Shown here: one piece after another, positions 44,151-56,083 of the stretch
Position numbering within the stretch: the first letter of the stretch is position 1
How the letters are laid out: every line of letters begins with the position of its first letter
Assembly (NCBI GenBank): GCA_003254905.1
Contig: QANU01020341.1
Location: 46,510-110,509 of the forward strand
DNA: 64,000 bases
DNA from: Nissolia schottii
Taxonomy: Eukaryota; Streptophyta; Magnoliopsida; Fabales; Fabaceae
Direction: 5' to 3'
Notes under the pieces: model-generated
The model's database searches: none
What the model was told of the DNA's origin: nothing
Seen by the model: the letters and a program-made list of their open reading frames with translations, nothing else
Made by a program: the position numbers and the translations under genes

Positions 44151-45190
44151 CATCAATTTAGTCCCCGAACTTTTAAAATAGAACATTTAGTCCCTGAAGT
44201 TGACAAACATCCATCAATTTGGTATCTGCCGTTAAGTGGCCATCCAAAGCCACTAACGACTACTGATGTGACACTTTAAGTACCATGTGGCATGTCTCCG
44301 TGAATGCTCACGTGACATGTTATCGAAAAACGTCATATTAGTCTTTAGTTTTTTTAAAATTTGTCAATTCATTCTCTGAATTTTTTTAAATCCATCAATT
44401 TGGTCCATAAGTTTTTCAAAATTCATCAAATTAGTCACTGTCCTGAATTAACTTCATATCCCACGGATTACAACTCTAACTAATCTAATTAATTTCTAAT
44501 CACCTAATTAATACTAATTAAAACCCATAATTAAAATACTCAAGTAAAAAAATAATCATTCGTCACATTCGGCCAAAATATTATTTCGCTAATGGTGATT
44601 TATGTAATTTACCCTATTTTCTATTGCGGATTATTCAATGTGAGACATAAATTAAAGTGCATAATAGAAAATATTGTATATAAAGCATAAAACAAAAGCA
44701 ATGAGCAAAATTGGAGAAATAATAATTTGAATATTGATTAATTTAATTTGTTAATTGGGTATGCTAATTGTTATTAATTAATTAATTAGTATTTAATTAG
44801 GTGATTTAGATTAGTTAGAGTTTTGAGATATGAGGTTAATTTAGGACAATGACTAATTTGAAATAATTTGAATATCTTAAGGACGAAATTGATGGGTTTT
44901 GAAAAATTTAGGGACCAAATTAACGAATTTCGAAGAACTCTTGAGGATGAAAATGATAATTTTTAAAAAATTCAAAGGCTAAATTGACGAATTTTAAAAA
45001 AAATTAAGGACTAATATAGTGTTTGTGGATAACATACCACGTAAACATCCATGTGATCATATCATGTGACACGTTAACGGATGTTAGTGGCCTTGGATGG
45101 CCACTTAACCATAATGATTGAATTGATGGATGTTTGTCAGTGGTCAATGACTAAATATCCTATTTTAAAAGCTTGGATACCAAATTGATG
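44151..45190. mobile_element. Large fold-back element (about 1.04 kb)
   Basis: The left arm (about 44151-44530) and right arm (about 44780-45190) are inverted copies. Clear pairs: CATCCATCAATTTGG and TTAAGTGGCCATCCAAAGCC on the left against GGCCTTGGATGGCCACTTAA and AATTGATGGATG on the right; and GTCCTGAATTAACTTCATATC against its diverged complement near 44830-44850. Inside each arm are repeated phrases of the type AATTGATGAATTTTGAAAAA. The middle 250 bp is AT-rich and noncoding. It fits a long-armed non-autonomous transposon; superfamily not assigned. Confidence 0.7.
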
Positions 45191-47149
45191 TGATTTACGC
45201 TTAGTCTAACCTCGTACAGTTTCCTTAATTTGTTTCGTGTTCCACGAAGGTGAAGTGCAATCCAGCAACCCCAACACCATAATTTAGTTGTTAGGACTTC
45301 AAATCACACCTTCGCTCTTCACACGATTAACGGAAAACACAGTGGGGATTCAAAGAAAAGTAGAGAAAGACATGATTTTGACAAAAGGACCCTATGTAAT
45401 TTAATTTTGTGAGTCACGTACCGTTTATTAGATTAAATAAAAAAATAGGATATGGTATCTTCGATCTTATGTACTTGTTTATTATTAAAGTTATGCCGCC
45501 CAATTTGATTCACAGTTAGTGCTATATATAATATAACCAAGAAAAATAAAAACTAGAAAAATCTCTTTCTAATTGAGTGAAAGCATTATTTAAATAACTT
45601 ATCATTTTTAAAATATAACAGCGCTGACAAAAAAAAAGTATAATATTTTTGTGCAGGTATATGGTATTTGTGTTGATAATGATCAATCCGTGAGATTATA
45701 AGTACTTTTCTCATGTTAAAAAAAATCCAAATTAAGGGGGGAAAAAAAGATGGTCTACAAATCTTAATTACCAAACGTTGCCAGCAATGAAGGAAGAAAA
45801 ACTCCCCTCAACAGGTCTGCAACAATTCAAGGAAAAGGGTTTGGAAGTCAAAAGCAAAACAGTAGTGTTGGAAGAGACTTATGCACAAGTCTACGTACTC
45901 AACTTGGATGCAATAATTAAAAAAAAAAAACATATTAATACCGATACATCATAGTCTCATAGATGTATTTGTAAACATAATTTTATTCAATAAAATAAAT
46001 AATGTACTAATAACTTATTTAGTTGATATACAATCCACTCAAACACATTATTTAAGAAGTTTTAAGATATTACCAATGTAAAAATATATATATATATATA
46101 TATATATACACGTTCAAGCTTTATGCGTGTAATTTAGTAGATTTTAGTATAATTAATTGCCTAAAAAATAATATAAAATAGTATAATATTTGTTAAATAT
46201 ATATCAAAAATTAATTTCTTATATTTATTAACAGTGGTGTTGGCCTAAAAAATAAGAATTCTTGAATTTATATTAATATTTCTGATTTCACTTTGCTTAC
46301 CTAAGTGCTTATCTAAGAAAACGGGATATTAGACTGTATCCACAAGGCAACAATACCAACATTCCTTATTTTCTTCCTTCTCTCTCTCTCACAAAGTTTT
46401 CATCATGTGAGTATTTATGAGGGTTGTTATCTTTTCTTTATAGCTCTACTATTTTTTATTATTATTTAGGATTTTTTTTTAATCTCTTTAGGACATATCG
46501 CACTTTTATTTTCTTTGTGATTGTATAGGTCTCTTGTGGTAAATGTTTCAATAGAATCTTATAAATAACAAAAATATCTAAATTTAAAAATGTAATATAT
46601 TTTTTAAATAAATTTTTTTTTTGCATTGGTCTTAAGTATGAAAGACTTTTCTTTTTCATTATATTGATATTCATACTCCACTAATTCTTTTGACATAATT
46701 CTTTTTTCTACTCAAGACTAGAACTTGAAACCTTTAGTCAAGAAATGAATTTGTCTACCATTCAATTAAATATAAAAGACATTAAATGTGCATTACAAAA
46801 ACATATGTAAGATTAAAAAAATATTTTATTAACGAGTATCCTAAGAATATTTGTTAATAATTAATAGAAAAATTTTACTATTTTTAAGCATTCAATACAT
46901 TAAAAACATCAAAAGTTTATTATTTCAATAAAATGTTTTTATTTTAGACTTTTTAATAAGTGTGTTTAAACCACTTGTTAACTTTCTCTTAAAATAATAC
47001 AAAGATAAAAACTATAAAAAAAAAGTCACAAAAACAAACAAAAAGGACTAGTACGAAAAATTTTCAATTTATTTTTGTTATAAGTGTCTTAAAAATATTT
47101 ATTAAAAAATTTTAAAAAAATTATTAAAAATACAATTTTTTTTAGCAAG
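45191..47149. other. AT-rich intergenic region before EXO70
   Basis: It contains a TA microsatellite at about 46085-46107 and no supported gene. The EXO70 promoter should lie in its last several hundred bases, but I could not fix a TATA box or start site. Confidence 0.5.
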
Positions 47150-47490
47150 TTGCAGCCAGACAACAAGGGTGAGATTGGTCATCGACATTGCAGCCACACC
47201 CCATAATTTATTACGTATTTATTTATATTTTTTTATTTTCCTTCTGCTAGTATTTAGTCTAAGTTGTTCGATCTTGGTTTGGGATTCAGAGTTAAAGCTC
47301 CCAAAAAGCTGGGTTTTTTTTTCCTTTCTCTCTTCACAACAACAACACAACTTAGTCTGCAGTTATAAAAAAAGTCAAATATACCGTACAGTGTTCTATG
47401 CTTTTTCTCTGTACTTCTGTTTTTCCTTGCAGATCTTGCTGAATACTCAAAAAGGCTTCACCATCTTCTTCTTCTGGGAAGGATGTTGAG

Positions 47491-47651
47491 GTAAGTTCAT
47501 GTGCTCTCCCTCTTCTTGTTTATGATACCCTTTTATTTTGTTGTTCGTGGTTTCATCTTGGGGTTGCAGCTTATGTGTTTGATTTTTGTTCTGAATGAGT
47601 TTTTGCTCTGCATCTTTCGATAAAAATTGCATTTTTACTTGGTTTATGCAG
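47491..47651 (+). other. Intron in the EXO70 5' UTR
   Basis: The donor is TTGAG|GTAAGT at 47490/47491 and the acceptor TTATGCAG|GG at 47651/47652, T-rich in between. It lies in the untranslated leader, 225 bp before the ATG. Leader introns of this sort are common in plants and often raise expression; that effect is not shown here. Confidence 0.65.
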
Positions 47652-47875
47652 GGGGGAAATTGAGTTTTCCTTCTTACCCATGTGGTCTTTTTGGGTTTGA
47701 GTTTGATTGGTGAGTCTGATAAGCTTGTGCTGGTGAATAATTCATAGTTCTGGGTGTGGGGTGGTTGGAAACTACCATTGATATTGAAGAGGTTTGGTGA
47801 AGGATCCTAGAGAAGTGGTATCTGATTTTGGGGATATTGTTTGTTCCCTTTTGGAGTCTGGTAATTCATTCCCCT

Positions 47876-49894
47876 ATGGCATTTGAGGAGTCTGAGCCTG
47901 TGATTCCGGATCTAGAAAAAGAGGAGAACTTGATTGCGGCAGCAAGGCATATTGTGAAGGCATTAGGGTCAAATAAGAACCTCACAATTGATGCCAAGAA
48001 GATTCTGGCAGATCTTGGGAGCAAGTTGTCTTCCATGAGCATACCCAATGAGGAGGAGGAGGAGGAGCGAGGGGATGAGGATGCATATGTGGAGGAGGAA
48101 GAGGAGGAGGAGGAGGGTGGTGGTGCTATCGAGGATCGGTTTGATGTGATTGAGGAGAAAATTATGAGATGGGAGGAATATCAGTCCAAGATTTGGGATT
48201 CGGGGCCTGACGAAGCATCTGAGTATCTGAATGCAGCCAATGAAGCCCGCCGGTTGATCGAGAAGTTGGAGAGTTTGAATTTGAATAAAGAGGATAAAGA
48301 GTATAAGCTCTTGCAGAGGGCTTATAGTGTTCTTCAAACAGCTATGGCGCGGCTCGAAGAAGAGTTCAGTAACTTGCTTATCCAGAACAGGCAACCTTTT
48401 GAACCCGAATACGTGTCTTTTCGGTCCAGCGAAGAAGATCCTGTTGATGAGAACTCTTTTATCTCTTTAGGTGATGAATCGGTTGAGGAATCGCTTCAAA
48501 GAGATAGTGTCAGCAGGGCCTCAGAGGAGCATATCCTTGACTTAGTCCATCCAGCTGTGATCCCGGATCTCAGGTGTATTGCAAACTTGTTATTTGCTTC
48601 CAATTATGTCCAGGAATGTTCTCATGCTTATACCATTGTCAGAAGGGATGCTTTAGATGAGTGCCTCTTCATTCTTGAAATGGAAAGGCTGAGCATTGAG
48701 GATGTCTTGAGGATGGAGTGGAATACTTTGAATTCAAAAATCAAAAGATGGATTTGGGCCGTGAAAATCTTCGTTAGGGTGTATCTCATGAGCGAGAGGT
48801 GGCTCAGTGACCAGATTTTTGGGGAGGGTGAACCTGTCAGTGTAGCTTGTTTCGTCAATGCATCCAAGGCTTCGATATTGCAGCTCCTGAATTTTGGTGA
48901 AGCCATGTCTATTGGCCCTCATCAACCCGAGAAATTGAGTCGCATTCTTGATATGTACGAGGTTCTGGCAGAGCTTATGCCTGACATTGATGCTTTGTAT
49001 TCAGATGAGGTTGGTTCTTCTGTTAAGATTGAATGTCATGAGGTTCTGAAGAGATTAGGCGATTGTGTGAGGGCAACATTTCTTGAATTTGAAAATGCCA
49101 TTGCATCAAATCCATCATCAACCCCTATGGTAGGCGGTGGCATACATCCTTTGACCAAATATGTCATGAATTATCTCAGGACTCTTGCCGACTACAGTGA
49201 AACACTTAATCTGCTTCTGAAGGACCAAGAAGAAGATGATGCCATTTCGCTGTCACCTGACATGAGCCCAAGTACAGAAGAGGATAGCAAAAGCCCGGGA
49301 TCTCCGAGTAGAGTTTCCTCAATGATCCTCCACTTCCGGTCAGTTGCTTCGGTCTTGGAATGCAACCTTGAGGAAAAGTCCAAGTTATACAAAGAGGCTC
49401 CATTGCAGCACTTGTTCTTAATGAACAACCTGCATTACATGGCTGAAAAGGTCAAGGGGACTGAACTTCGGCTTGTATATGGAGATGAATGGATACGAAA
49501 GCGCAACTGGAAGTTTCAGCAGCATGCAATGCAGTATGTGAGAGCCAGTTGGAGTTCCATTCTCAACTTGCTTAAGGACGAGGGAATTCATGTTCCGGGT
49601 ACGAATTCTATTTCGAAAAGTCTTCTTAAGGAGAGGCTTAGGTGCTTCTACCTTGGCTTTGAAGATGTTTACAGGGTCCAAACAGCTTGGCTTATCCCAG
49701 ATGTTCAGCTTCGCGAAGACTTGCGGATTTCGACATCCCTCAAAGTAATCCAAGCTTATAGGACATTTGTTGGGAGGCATAGTAGCCACGTAAGTGACAA
49801 ACTCATCAAATACACTGCTGATGATTTAGAAAACTACCTTTTGGATTTTTTTGAGGGATCTCAAAAATCGTTGCAAAATCCCCATAGGAGGTGA
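47876..49894 (+). CDS. Exocyst subunit EXO70 family protein (probably D clade)
   Basis: A single coding exon of 672 residues. EXO70 proteins help the exocyst tether secretory vesicles to the plasma membrane; plants have many paralogues used in growth, defence and autophagy-related transport. The N-terminal region contains LIAAARHIVKALGSNKNLT and an acidic tract at residues 59-80 (runs of Glu). It continues with DRFDVIEEKIMRWEEYQSKI and MARLEEEFSNLL, blocks typical of the family. The C-terminal helical EXO70 domain covers about residues 300-655, with FVNASKASILQLLNFGEA, LAELMPDIDALYSDE, MNYLRTLADY and a YTADDLENYLLDFFEG end. The first ATG in frame is 47876; the frame is open upstream without an ATG. 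The N-terminal blocks and acidic tract recall Arabidopsis EXO70D proteins from memory; the clade call is less certain than the family. The frame is complete and undisturbed. Confidence 0.95.
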   Translation: MAFEESEPVIPDLEKEENLIAAARHIVKALGSNKNLTIDAKKILADLGSKLSSMSIPNEEEEEERGDEDAYVEEEEEEEEGGGAIEDRFDVIEEKIMRWEEYQSKIWDSGPDEASEYLNAANEARRLIEKLESLNLNKEDKEYKLLQRAYSVLQTAMARLEEEFSNLLIQNRQPFEPEYVSFRSSEEDPVDENSFISLGDESVEESLQRDSVSRASEEHILDLVHPAVIPDLRCIANLLFASNYVQECSHAYTIVRRDALDECLFILEMERLSIEDVLRMEWNTLNSKIKRWIWAVKIFVRVYLMSERWLSDQIFGEGEPVSVACFVNASKASILQLLNFGEAMSIGPHQPEKLSRILDMYEVLAELMPDIDALYSDEVGSSVKIECHEVLKRLGDCVRATFLEFENAIASNPSSTPMVGGGIHPLTKYVMNYLRTLADYSETLNLLLKDQEEDDAISLSPDMSPSTEEDSKSPGSPSRVSSMILHFRSVASVLECNLEEKSKLYKEAPLQHLFLMNNLHYMAEKVKGTELRLVYGDEWIRKRNWKFQQHAMQYVRASWSSILNLLKDEGIHVPGTNSISKSLLKERLRCFYLGFEDVYRVQTAWLIPDVQLREDLRISTSLKVIQAYRTFVGRHSSHVSDKLIKYTADDLENYLLDFFEGSQKSLQNPHRR

Positions 49895-50152
49895 TAAGAT
49901 AGGTTAGAATAATCTTGCTCTCTTACTGAGGATTGTATGTATGTATTCACTAACAGGTTAGGGTCCATGCCTGAACCTTCTTCTTGTTCCACTTAGTGTG
50001 CATTATATGTATTCAATGATTTGAAGAATTTTTAGAGTTATGCTGCTTTTTTTGCAATGTATTCTTTAGATTGCTTAGATTTGATTTAAAATAGAAGTAA
50101 TACCATACCATAATCTGTTAGCCTTTACCTTTGAGATGTTGTGTCTAAGGGG
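49895..50152 (+). other. EXO70 3' flank
   Basis: The 3' UTR probably runs through this stretch, which contains TATGTATGTATT and TGTAT-rich sequence of the sort found near plant poly(A) sites. The exact end cannot be fixed. Confidence 0.4.
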
Positions 50153-50292
50153 AGAGGATCCTCTCTAGTGGAAATTCATGTGCACATCTCCACTATTGAT
50201 TAAGTTAAGAAGTTAAAAAAAAATCATCAATAATGGAGATGTGAACATGCGAAGATCATGTGCAATTTCCATAAGAGAGAATCCTAAGACAA
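50153..50292. mobile_element. Short fold-back MITE just 3' of EXO70
   Basis: GAGAGGATCCTCTCTAGTGG and TGCACATCTCCACTATTGAT on the left pair with ATCAATAATGGAGATGTGAA and CCATAAGAGAGAATCCT on the right. The element is about 140 bp and begins about 260 bp after the EXO70 stop, so it may be in or near the transcript end. A partial second copy of the right side (CACATCTAATGGTCATGTG) follows at about 50295-50355. Confidence 0.65.
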
Positions 50293-50355
50293 GCAACACA
50301 TCTAATGGTCATGTGTAATTTCCATGTGAGTGTCAAAGACATGCAACACATCTAA

Positions 50356-53300
50356 AAGGGTAGGAGTAATTACATGGCTATATTCAAATCCTCTTGTAAT
50401 TCCCAAACCGGAGCAAGGATTTTAACTTGCTGAGGACTTCAACGTAAGAGTTTAGACTAATATTGGAGGTAGAAGACCATAAACAAAGTCAGCATTTGAC
50501 TCCAATGAATGGTCTGCTAAGAAATCTTATTTATGTCAAAATCTAGAAGTATTGTATGAAATGGCCTTTTGACAGTTAAAGAAGATATTTTAACTTTGAC
50601 TTGTAGCTGATGAAATTGTCTGGAAATGAGAAATTTTGAAGTCAACCTTCGATTTTCATATCAGATGCATTCACCAAAAGGGCTGCTATAGAAAACTTAC
50701 AAAGTTTCAGTGAATTGGGGATATGTTGAAGTTGAACCATAATTTTTTATTTTAGTCTGACAGCAAATTAGTCAAGGGGCCCTTATTAGTCTTTTCCACC
50801 TTAGATAGAGTGTTACGCAGTGAAGCTGAAAGGGACACTTGCTTGAGCAACTTGAAATCTTTTTTGAAGGTCCTGAAGATGACTTGTATCATTTGTCAGC
50901 ATTGGTGGTCAATATGTTTAACGGAAAATTGAATTTTGGACCTAACTCTTTTGTCATGCCCATGTGAGTTATTATGCAGAGAAGATGACGAGAAATACTT
51001 GTATGCCAGAAACATTATTAATTATTAATTTTAATTTAGAGAGTTTAAAATATATAAAAATAATAATAATAAATTAATAGTTGATCATGTTTCTGGAATA
51101 TGCATTATTAAAAGTACTGGAGGAATATGCAAATTTTCCTCTACCATGACCCCTTGGCCTTGAGGACTTGACCCACCACACCATCATCACCCTTAGAAAA
51201 AGAAAGAGGTATGTGGCATCCACTAGGACATTGCTCATCTAACAACTATTCTTAGCTTCTTTCAAGGAGAGAAGGGTTTTGAATTTGAATGGAAAAAAGA
51301 TGGAAAATGTTTTAGGGTCATCTTCGGTTGGTATTATTTTAATTGTAAAGTTTCCAAGAGCATGTTGACATGGTATTGTTTGTATATTCTTTAGTATTTG
51401 TTAATTGCCAATACCATGTTTGAAGAGACTCTTGTGATGTAGCGTTTCTATCAAATAATAGAATATATCCTCATTTTTTTGGTCCAAAAAGTTATGCTCT
51501 GGCATTCCCTTTCTTTTAAGGGAAAAAAGGGATTCAAGTATATGTTAAGTAGATATATGCTGTTTGAAACTGTGATCCAAATTATTTTTTTTTTAGTGAT
51601 TCAAGGAATGCTTACTAGTTTCTACAATTCCAAACATGGTTCTACTAGAAAAAATATATATATTTGTGGCTGAAATTCTGTGACATTCATGCTATATGTG
51701 ACTAATTAATCATTTCTTTCTCTTTTAGGTGTACTATTGTATACAAAAAACATGTAATTGGCCTTGTGTTAAGATGATCTAATCAGATTTCCATTCTCTG
51801 TTAATAGATAATAGTTAGTATAAAATCACCACACAAAATGCTAGACTAAATAAAAACAACGGGTGTCTTTATATTGGAAAATCAATGTAATAACATTGAA
51901 ATATGGATGATTTTGCACATTTACATTTTTATGGGGTTAATTTGGGTTATTGCAACTCGATTTTGCTTTTTGGTGATGTGGCACAGGTAATCCGATTCTC
52001 TTACCGTACTTGACGTTGTCTGTGTGTCTTTGGCTGGCTGCTGGTGTGACTCCTGCTACTACGCTGGAAGCAACTTGCAAAAAAGCAAATTCGAGTTTTA
52101 GAAACCCAAATTTGCTTTACTCTTTTTTTTCTTTTTCTTTTCTGATGCCTATAAATACTGAACTTGTAAAGATTTGAGAGTCAGTGTTTACCATCGTGGG
52201 AAGAAATCGAAGGGATGTTATCTGTCTATTTTTTATTTTAATACAAGTAAGCTCTACTGCATAGACTATTCTTTTTGTCTCAATTGAATCACCGGCATCT
52301 AAGCCTTATTATTGGTGAGAAATTTTTTCCAAAACTCGAATTCGAGACTTCTAATTAAAGACTTAAGGTATATGCCATTTTGACTAATCTCATAATTTTA
52401 AATTAAAAAATAATAATGTGATCATGTTAACTATATCTTTTTTAAAGATACATAAAAATTGGAACACGAAAAAAAAAAAAAGCAAAATTGGATTGTAGCA
52501 ACCCAATTTTACTTCTCAAACCCCATAAGACCGTACATCTGGGTAAAAAAACCATACACTAATTATGTTCCTCTACGTTCTAATATGAAAATAAAAAAAA
52601 AATTCAAAAACAAAATTCTAAGAGAAGAGGGATCAAAGAAAACTCAATTGGCCCCTCAACTATATGATTCAACCAAACAAATTGAAAACTTATGACAGAC
52701 AAAGACTTATAGTAAATGACTAGAAAACAAATGGTGCCTCAATGCAATTAAGCATTCTGGTTGTCTTGAGAAGCTTCAAGTATTTACAGGGCTTGGGAAA
52801 CAGTCAAATATAATGTGGTAGATCTTAATTGAATCAACTATTTATAGAGGGCTTGGAAATAGTCAAACAATGTGGTAGATCATCGTTGGATCACCAAGTT
52901 GTTGATCATCATTGAATTAACTTATTCTAAATTCAAAGATAGTTTTACAGTTAAAAGTTTTATAGGAAAGTTTTTGATAGAGAAAACGATTTATAACTAT
53001 ATATTCAAAAAAAGAATTCCCAACCATGTATTTAATTTTGCCATGTCATTCATGTCACATTTGATCAGGCCTTGTGCTGACTATACAAGAATTTGAGTCT
53101 CAATCAACCCTAAAATTAATTTGAACAACTTGAGTAATCCAACTACCTAGAATTGACTAGACTTGTTTTTGAGCTGGTACTAACAAACCAATTGCAATTG
53201 TACTTAAAGAAAGCTAAAAAGGTAAACACAAAACACACAAAATAATATTGCAGTCATGGATTGAGTCAAAGAAGTTTCAACATCTAGAAAATTAGAGCTA

Positions 53301-55200
53301 ATTTGTTTGAGAAATTCTTTGATGTCCTTCGAGTATCATGTGATCGTGTTGTGCCCCTTATTTTATGATAGACTCACTATTTAGATGTTTTTAACAGTTA
53401 TTCGCTTTGCACTTGACTACCCATCATTTATTGTGGGCACGATAGCTAGCACGCAAGAGGTGTGTCCTTCCTGGTCCTCTCATACTAGGGAAAGGTCCCC
53501 TCAATGCTCTAACGTCCATATCAGATATGAACTAAATTGTCTCACGACGTTCTGAACCCAACTCATGTACCACTTTAACGGACAAGCAACTCAACCCTTG
53601 AAACATACTACAGTCCTATATGACGAAAAACTCACATCAATATAGGGTGACATTTCCCATAAAAATATAAGTTAGTGATTGATTGAATTTTAAAATGTTA
53701 TTTTATCATTAGTTGTGAGCACAATCACATGATACTCTCTACGCACTTAAAAATTTCTCAAAACGATTATTGTTTATGTGAATTTTGTTACCCAAAAAAT
53801 AGGATACAAACTGAAAACATAGAATAAACAGGAGATAGAAAGCTGAATTCCATTTTGTACAAGTCCTAAAGAGGATGAATCCAAAAGCATCCTCCTCTCT
53901 TTTGATTGCTTTCACGTATCATCACCGTGCTTAAAGTTCAAAGAAACAAGTTTATGTTCCAGGAGAACCTCTAGCAACATTCAAACTATGTTTCATATAG
54001 AGATTAATTTCCAATCAAGTCCTATTGCATGAAAAAGTGGAATTATATGCTACATTTCAGCTTCGACCAGGCTTCAAGATTGCATGCCACTTTAATTTAT
54101 ATTGTTTAAAGCAGTTAAGTAAGTATATATAATACCTATATCCACAATGTGACGCACAAGATAGCCACTCCACACAGATAATTAATGAATGTAACAAGGT
54201 GTATAGTTAGCATGTTCAATTAAACCAAGTTAATGGTGTTACGAAATGGAGAATCCAAAAGGCACAAATAAAATAAAAAAATATGAAAGTTTAACAAATG
54301 ACACAAGAAACGTGGTTTGACTAAAAGTCTAGGACAAAGATGACAAACAAATACATCACTAAAAAAAATATGATAAAGATATAAAAATAATCACACTCCA
54401 CTCAAAATCTAAACACCAAATACATTTAAAATATTTTACAGGATTTTCACCCAAAAACTAATAAACAAACAAATTTTTCTCTCGAAACAAATGCCAACGT
54501 GAACATCTAAGCCTTATATAAAATAAATAGTCGTAGCAATCTAATTGATTTTCAAAAACAAAACAATATTTTTCTTTTCTTATAGCTTGGAATTATAAAC
54601 AGATGAAGTTGACGCCTACAATTCAAAATTGGAGTTATAAACTTTTGATCAAGTTGATGTTTTCATTTCAAAATAATAAAACCAAATTAAAATTTTACAA
54701 ATAAATTATTAAACATTTCCATGCTTAACGAAGGTGGAGTTAGTTAAGATGATGATGGTTTTCGATCTCTTAATCGGTAACCTCGAGTCTAAGTTGTAAG
54801 AATGAAAATTCTTATCGAGAGATTCTTATGCTTAATCAAATCAACTTAATTAGTCAACTCACAATAATAAAACTCAAATGTCAATGATTCATTTTGGAGG
54901 GAAAAAAATTATTACTCTATTTTTCTACCCAAAAAAAATATTTTTTTTTGTGCACTTGAGTGTTTGTCACTAGCATCAATGACAATTTATCACCGTAACT
55001 GAGCTCACACGGTAGACTGATGGTCAGAAATGTTTTTCCATTCAAAGAAATATAATGAAAGAAAACACTCTTTTTTTATTTAGTTTTTATAATTAACAAA
55101 GCAAAACAAATTTCTGAAAAAGAAGAAGAAGAAAAGAAGCAAAACAGATATAAAAGTCCCAAAAACAAAATATAAACGGTTAGTGTTTACTTATGCATCA
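50356..55200. other. AT-rich intergenic region
   Basis: No gene recognised. Open frames are short and composition is AT-rich throughout. GACCAGGCTTCAAG at about 54065 slightly resembles miR166 but has no matching hairpin. The last bases pass into the promoter of the RNA-binding protein gene. Confidence 0.5.
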
Positions 55201-55201
55201 A

Positions 55202-55349
55202 CACGTGGATACACACGATTGCCCCACGTGTCTATTCCAAATCCAAACCCTATTTTAGGTTTTTAGCTTTCAGTGGGATATATCAAGGGCTTCAGAAGTT
55301 TCAGGGCGTTTCAGCTGAGAAGCAGAGAGCGAGAGAAGAGAAAACCCTA
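55202..55349 (+). promoter_or_regulatory. G-box and telo-box promoter of the GR-RBP gene
   Basis: CACGTG occurs at 55202-55207 and 55225-55230 (the second as CCACGTGTC). AAACCCTA telo-boxes lie at 55245-55252 and 55342-55349. Telo-boxes are common near start sites of plant genes for translation and RNA metabolism; G-boxes suggest light, stress or ABA input. The motifs are seen; their use is inferred from position upstream of the leader. Confidence 0.55.
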
Positions 55350-56083
55350 CGGTGCTTCTCAACGTTGGTAACATGTCAAGATCAAAACTTTCTCTCAACC
55401 CATTTCCCCTTTTTCCGTTTCCATTTCGATTTCAGTGTTATTCTCTGTAAGGCTTGTTTGGCTGCTGAGCACTTTTTTCGAATTTGTTTGTTTTTTTTGC
55501 TGCTAATTTGATCGTTAATTGGGGTTTCTAGCGGTTGTCTCTATTGACCTTGATGATGGTTAATATTGTTTAAAAATCTGATTTTTAAGCCTGCAAGGCC
55601 TCTGTTTTGTGCAAAATGCAAGTGGGTATTCGAGGAAGAGAATCAAATGAAAGAAATGGACTTGGAAAAAAAAACACTCTTTCGAGAATTGTTTGCTTCT
55701 TGACAACATGGAATGTATTCGTTACTACTTTGCAATGAAATGATTACTGCCAATTTTTCATTTTCCTTTTGATTTTGGGGTAAGGTAGGGAAAGGGATTG
55801 TTTTAGGGTTTAGGGTTTAGAAGAGAGTAATTTTCTTTTGAGCGCACAGATGTGTTTGAATAATTTATAGAGTAAATGTTGTCAGCTATACTATCCACTA
55901 ACATGAAATTGGGTTGCAATTTCATTTGATCAGATTACGATTGCATTGATAATTATTTTTAATATGTAATAAAAAGTTATCGGGTTGAAGAAATGGAGCT
56001 TTTGCATGCATAGCACGAGTTGTAATGAACAATGAGTATGCCATATAACTCTTTGCAGTGTGACATTTTTTTAGGCTTGAGCA

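Noticed and set aside
54060-54085. Possible miR166-like sequence (GACCAGGCTTCAAG)
   Set aside because: Only part of the mature sequence agrees and I see no opposing arm that would form a precursor hairpin.
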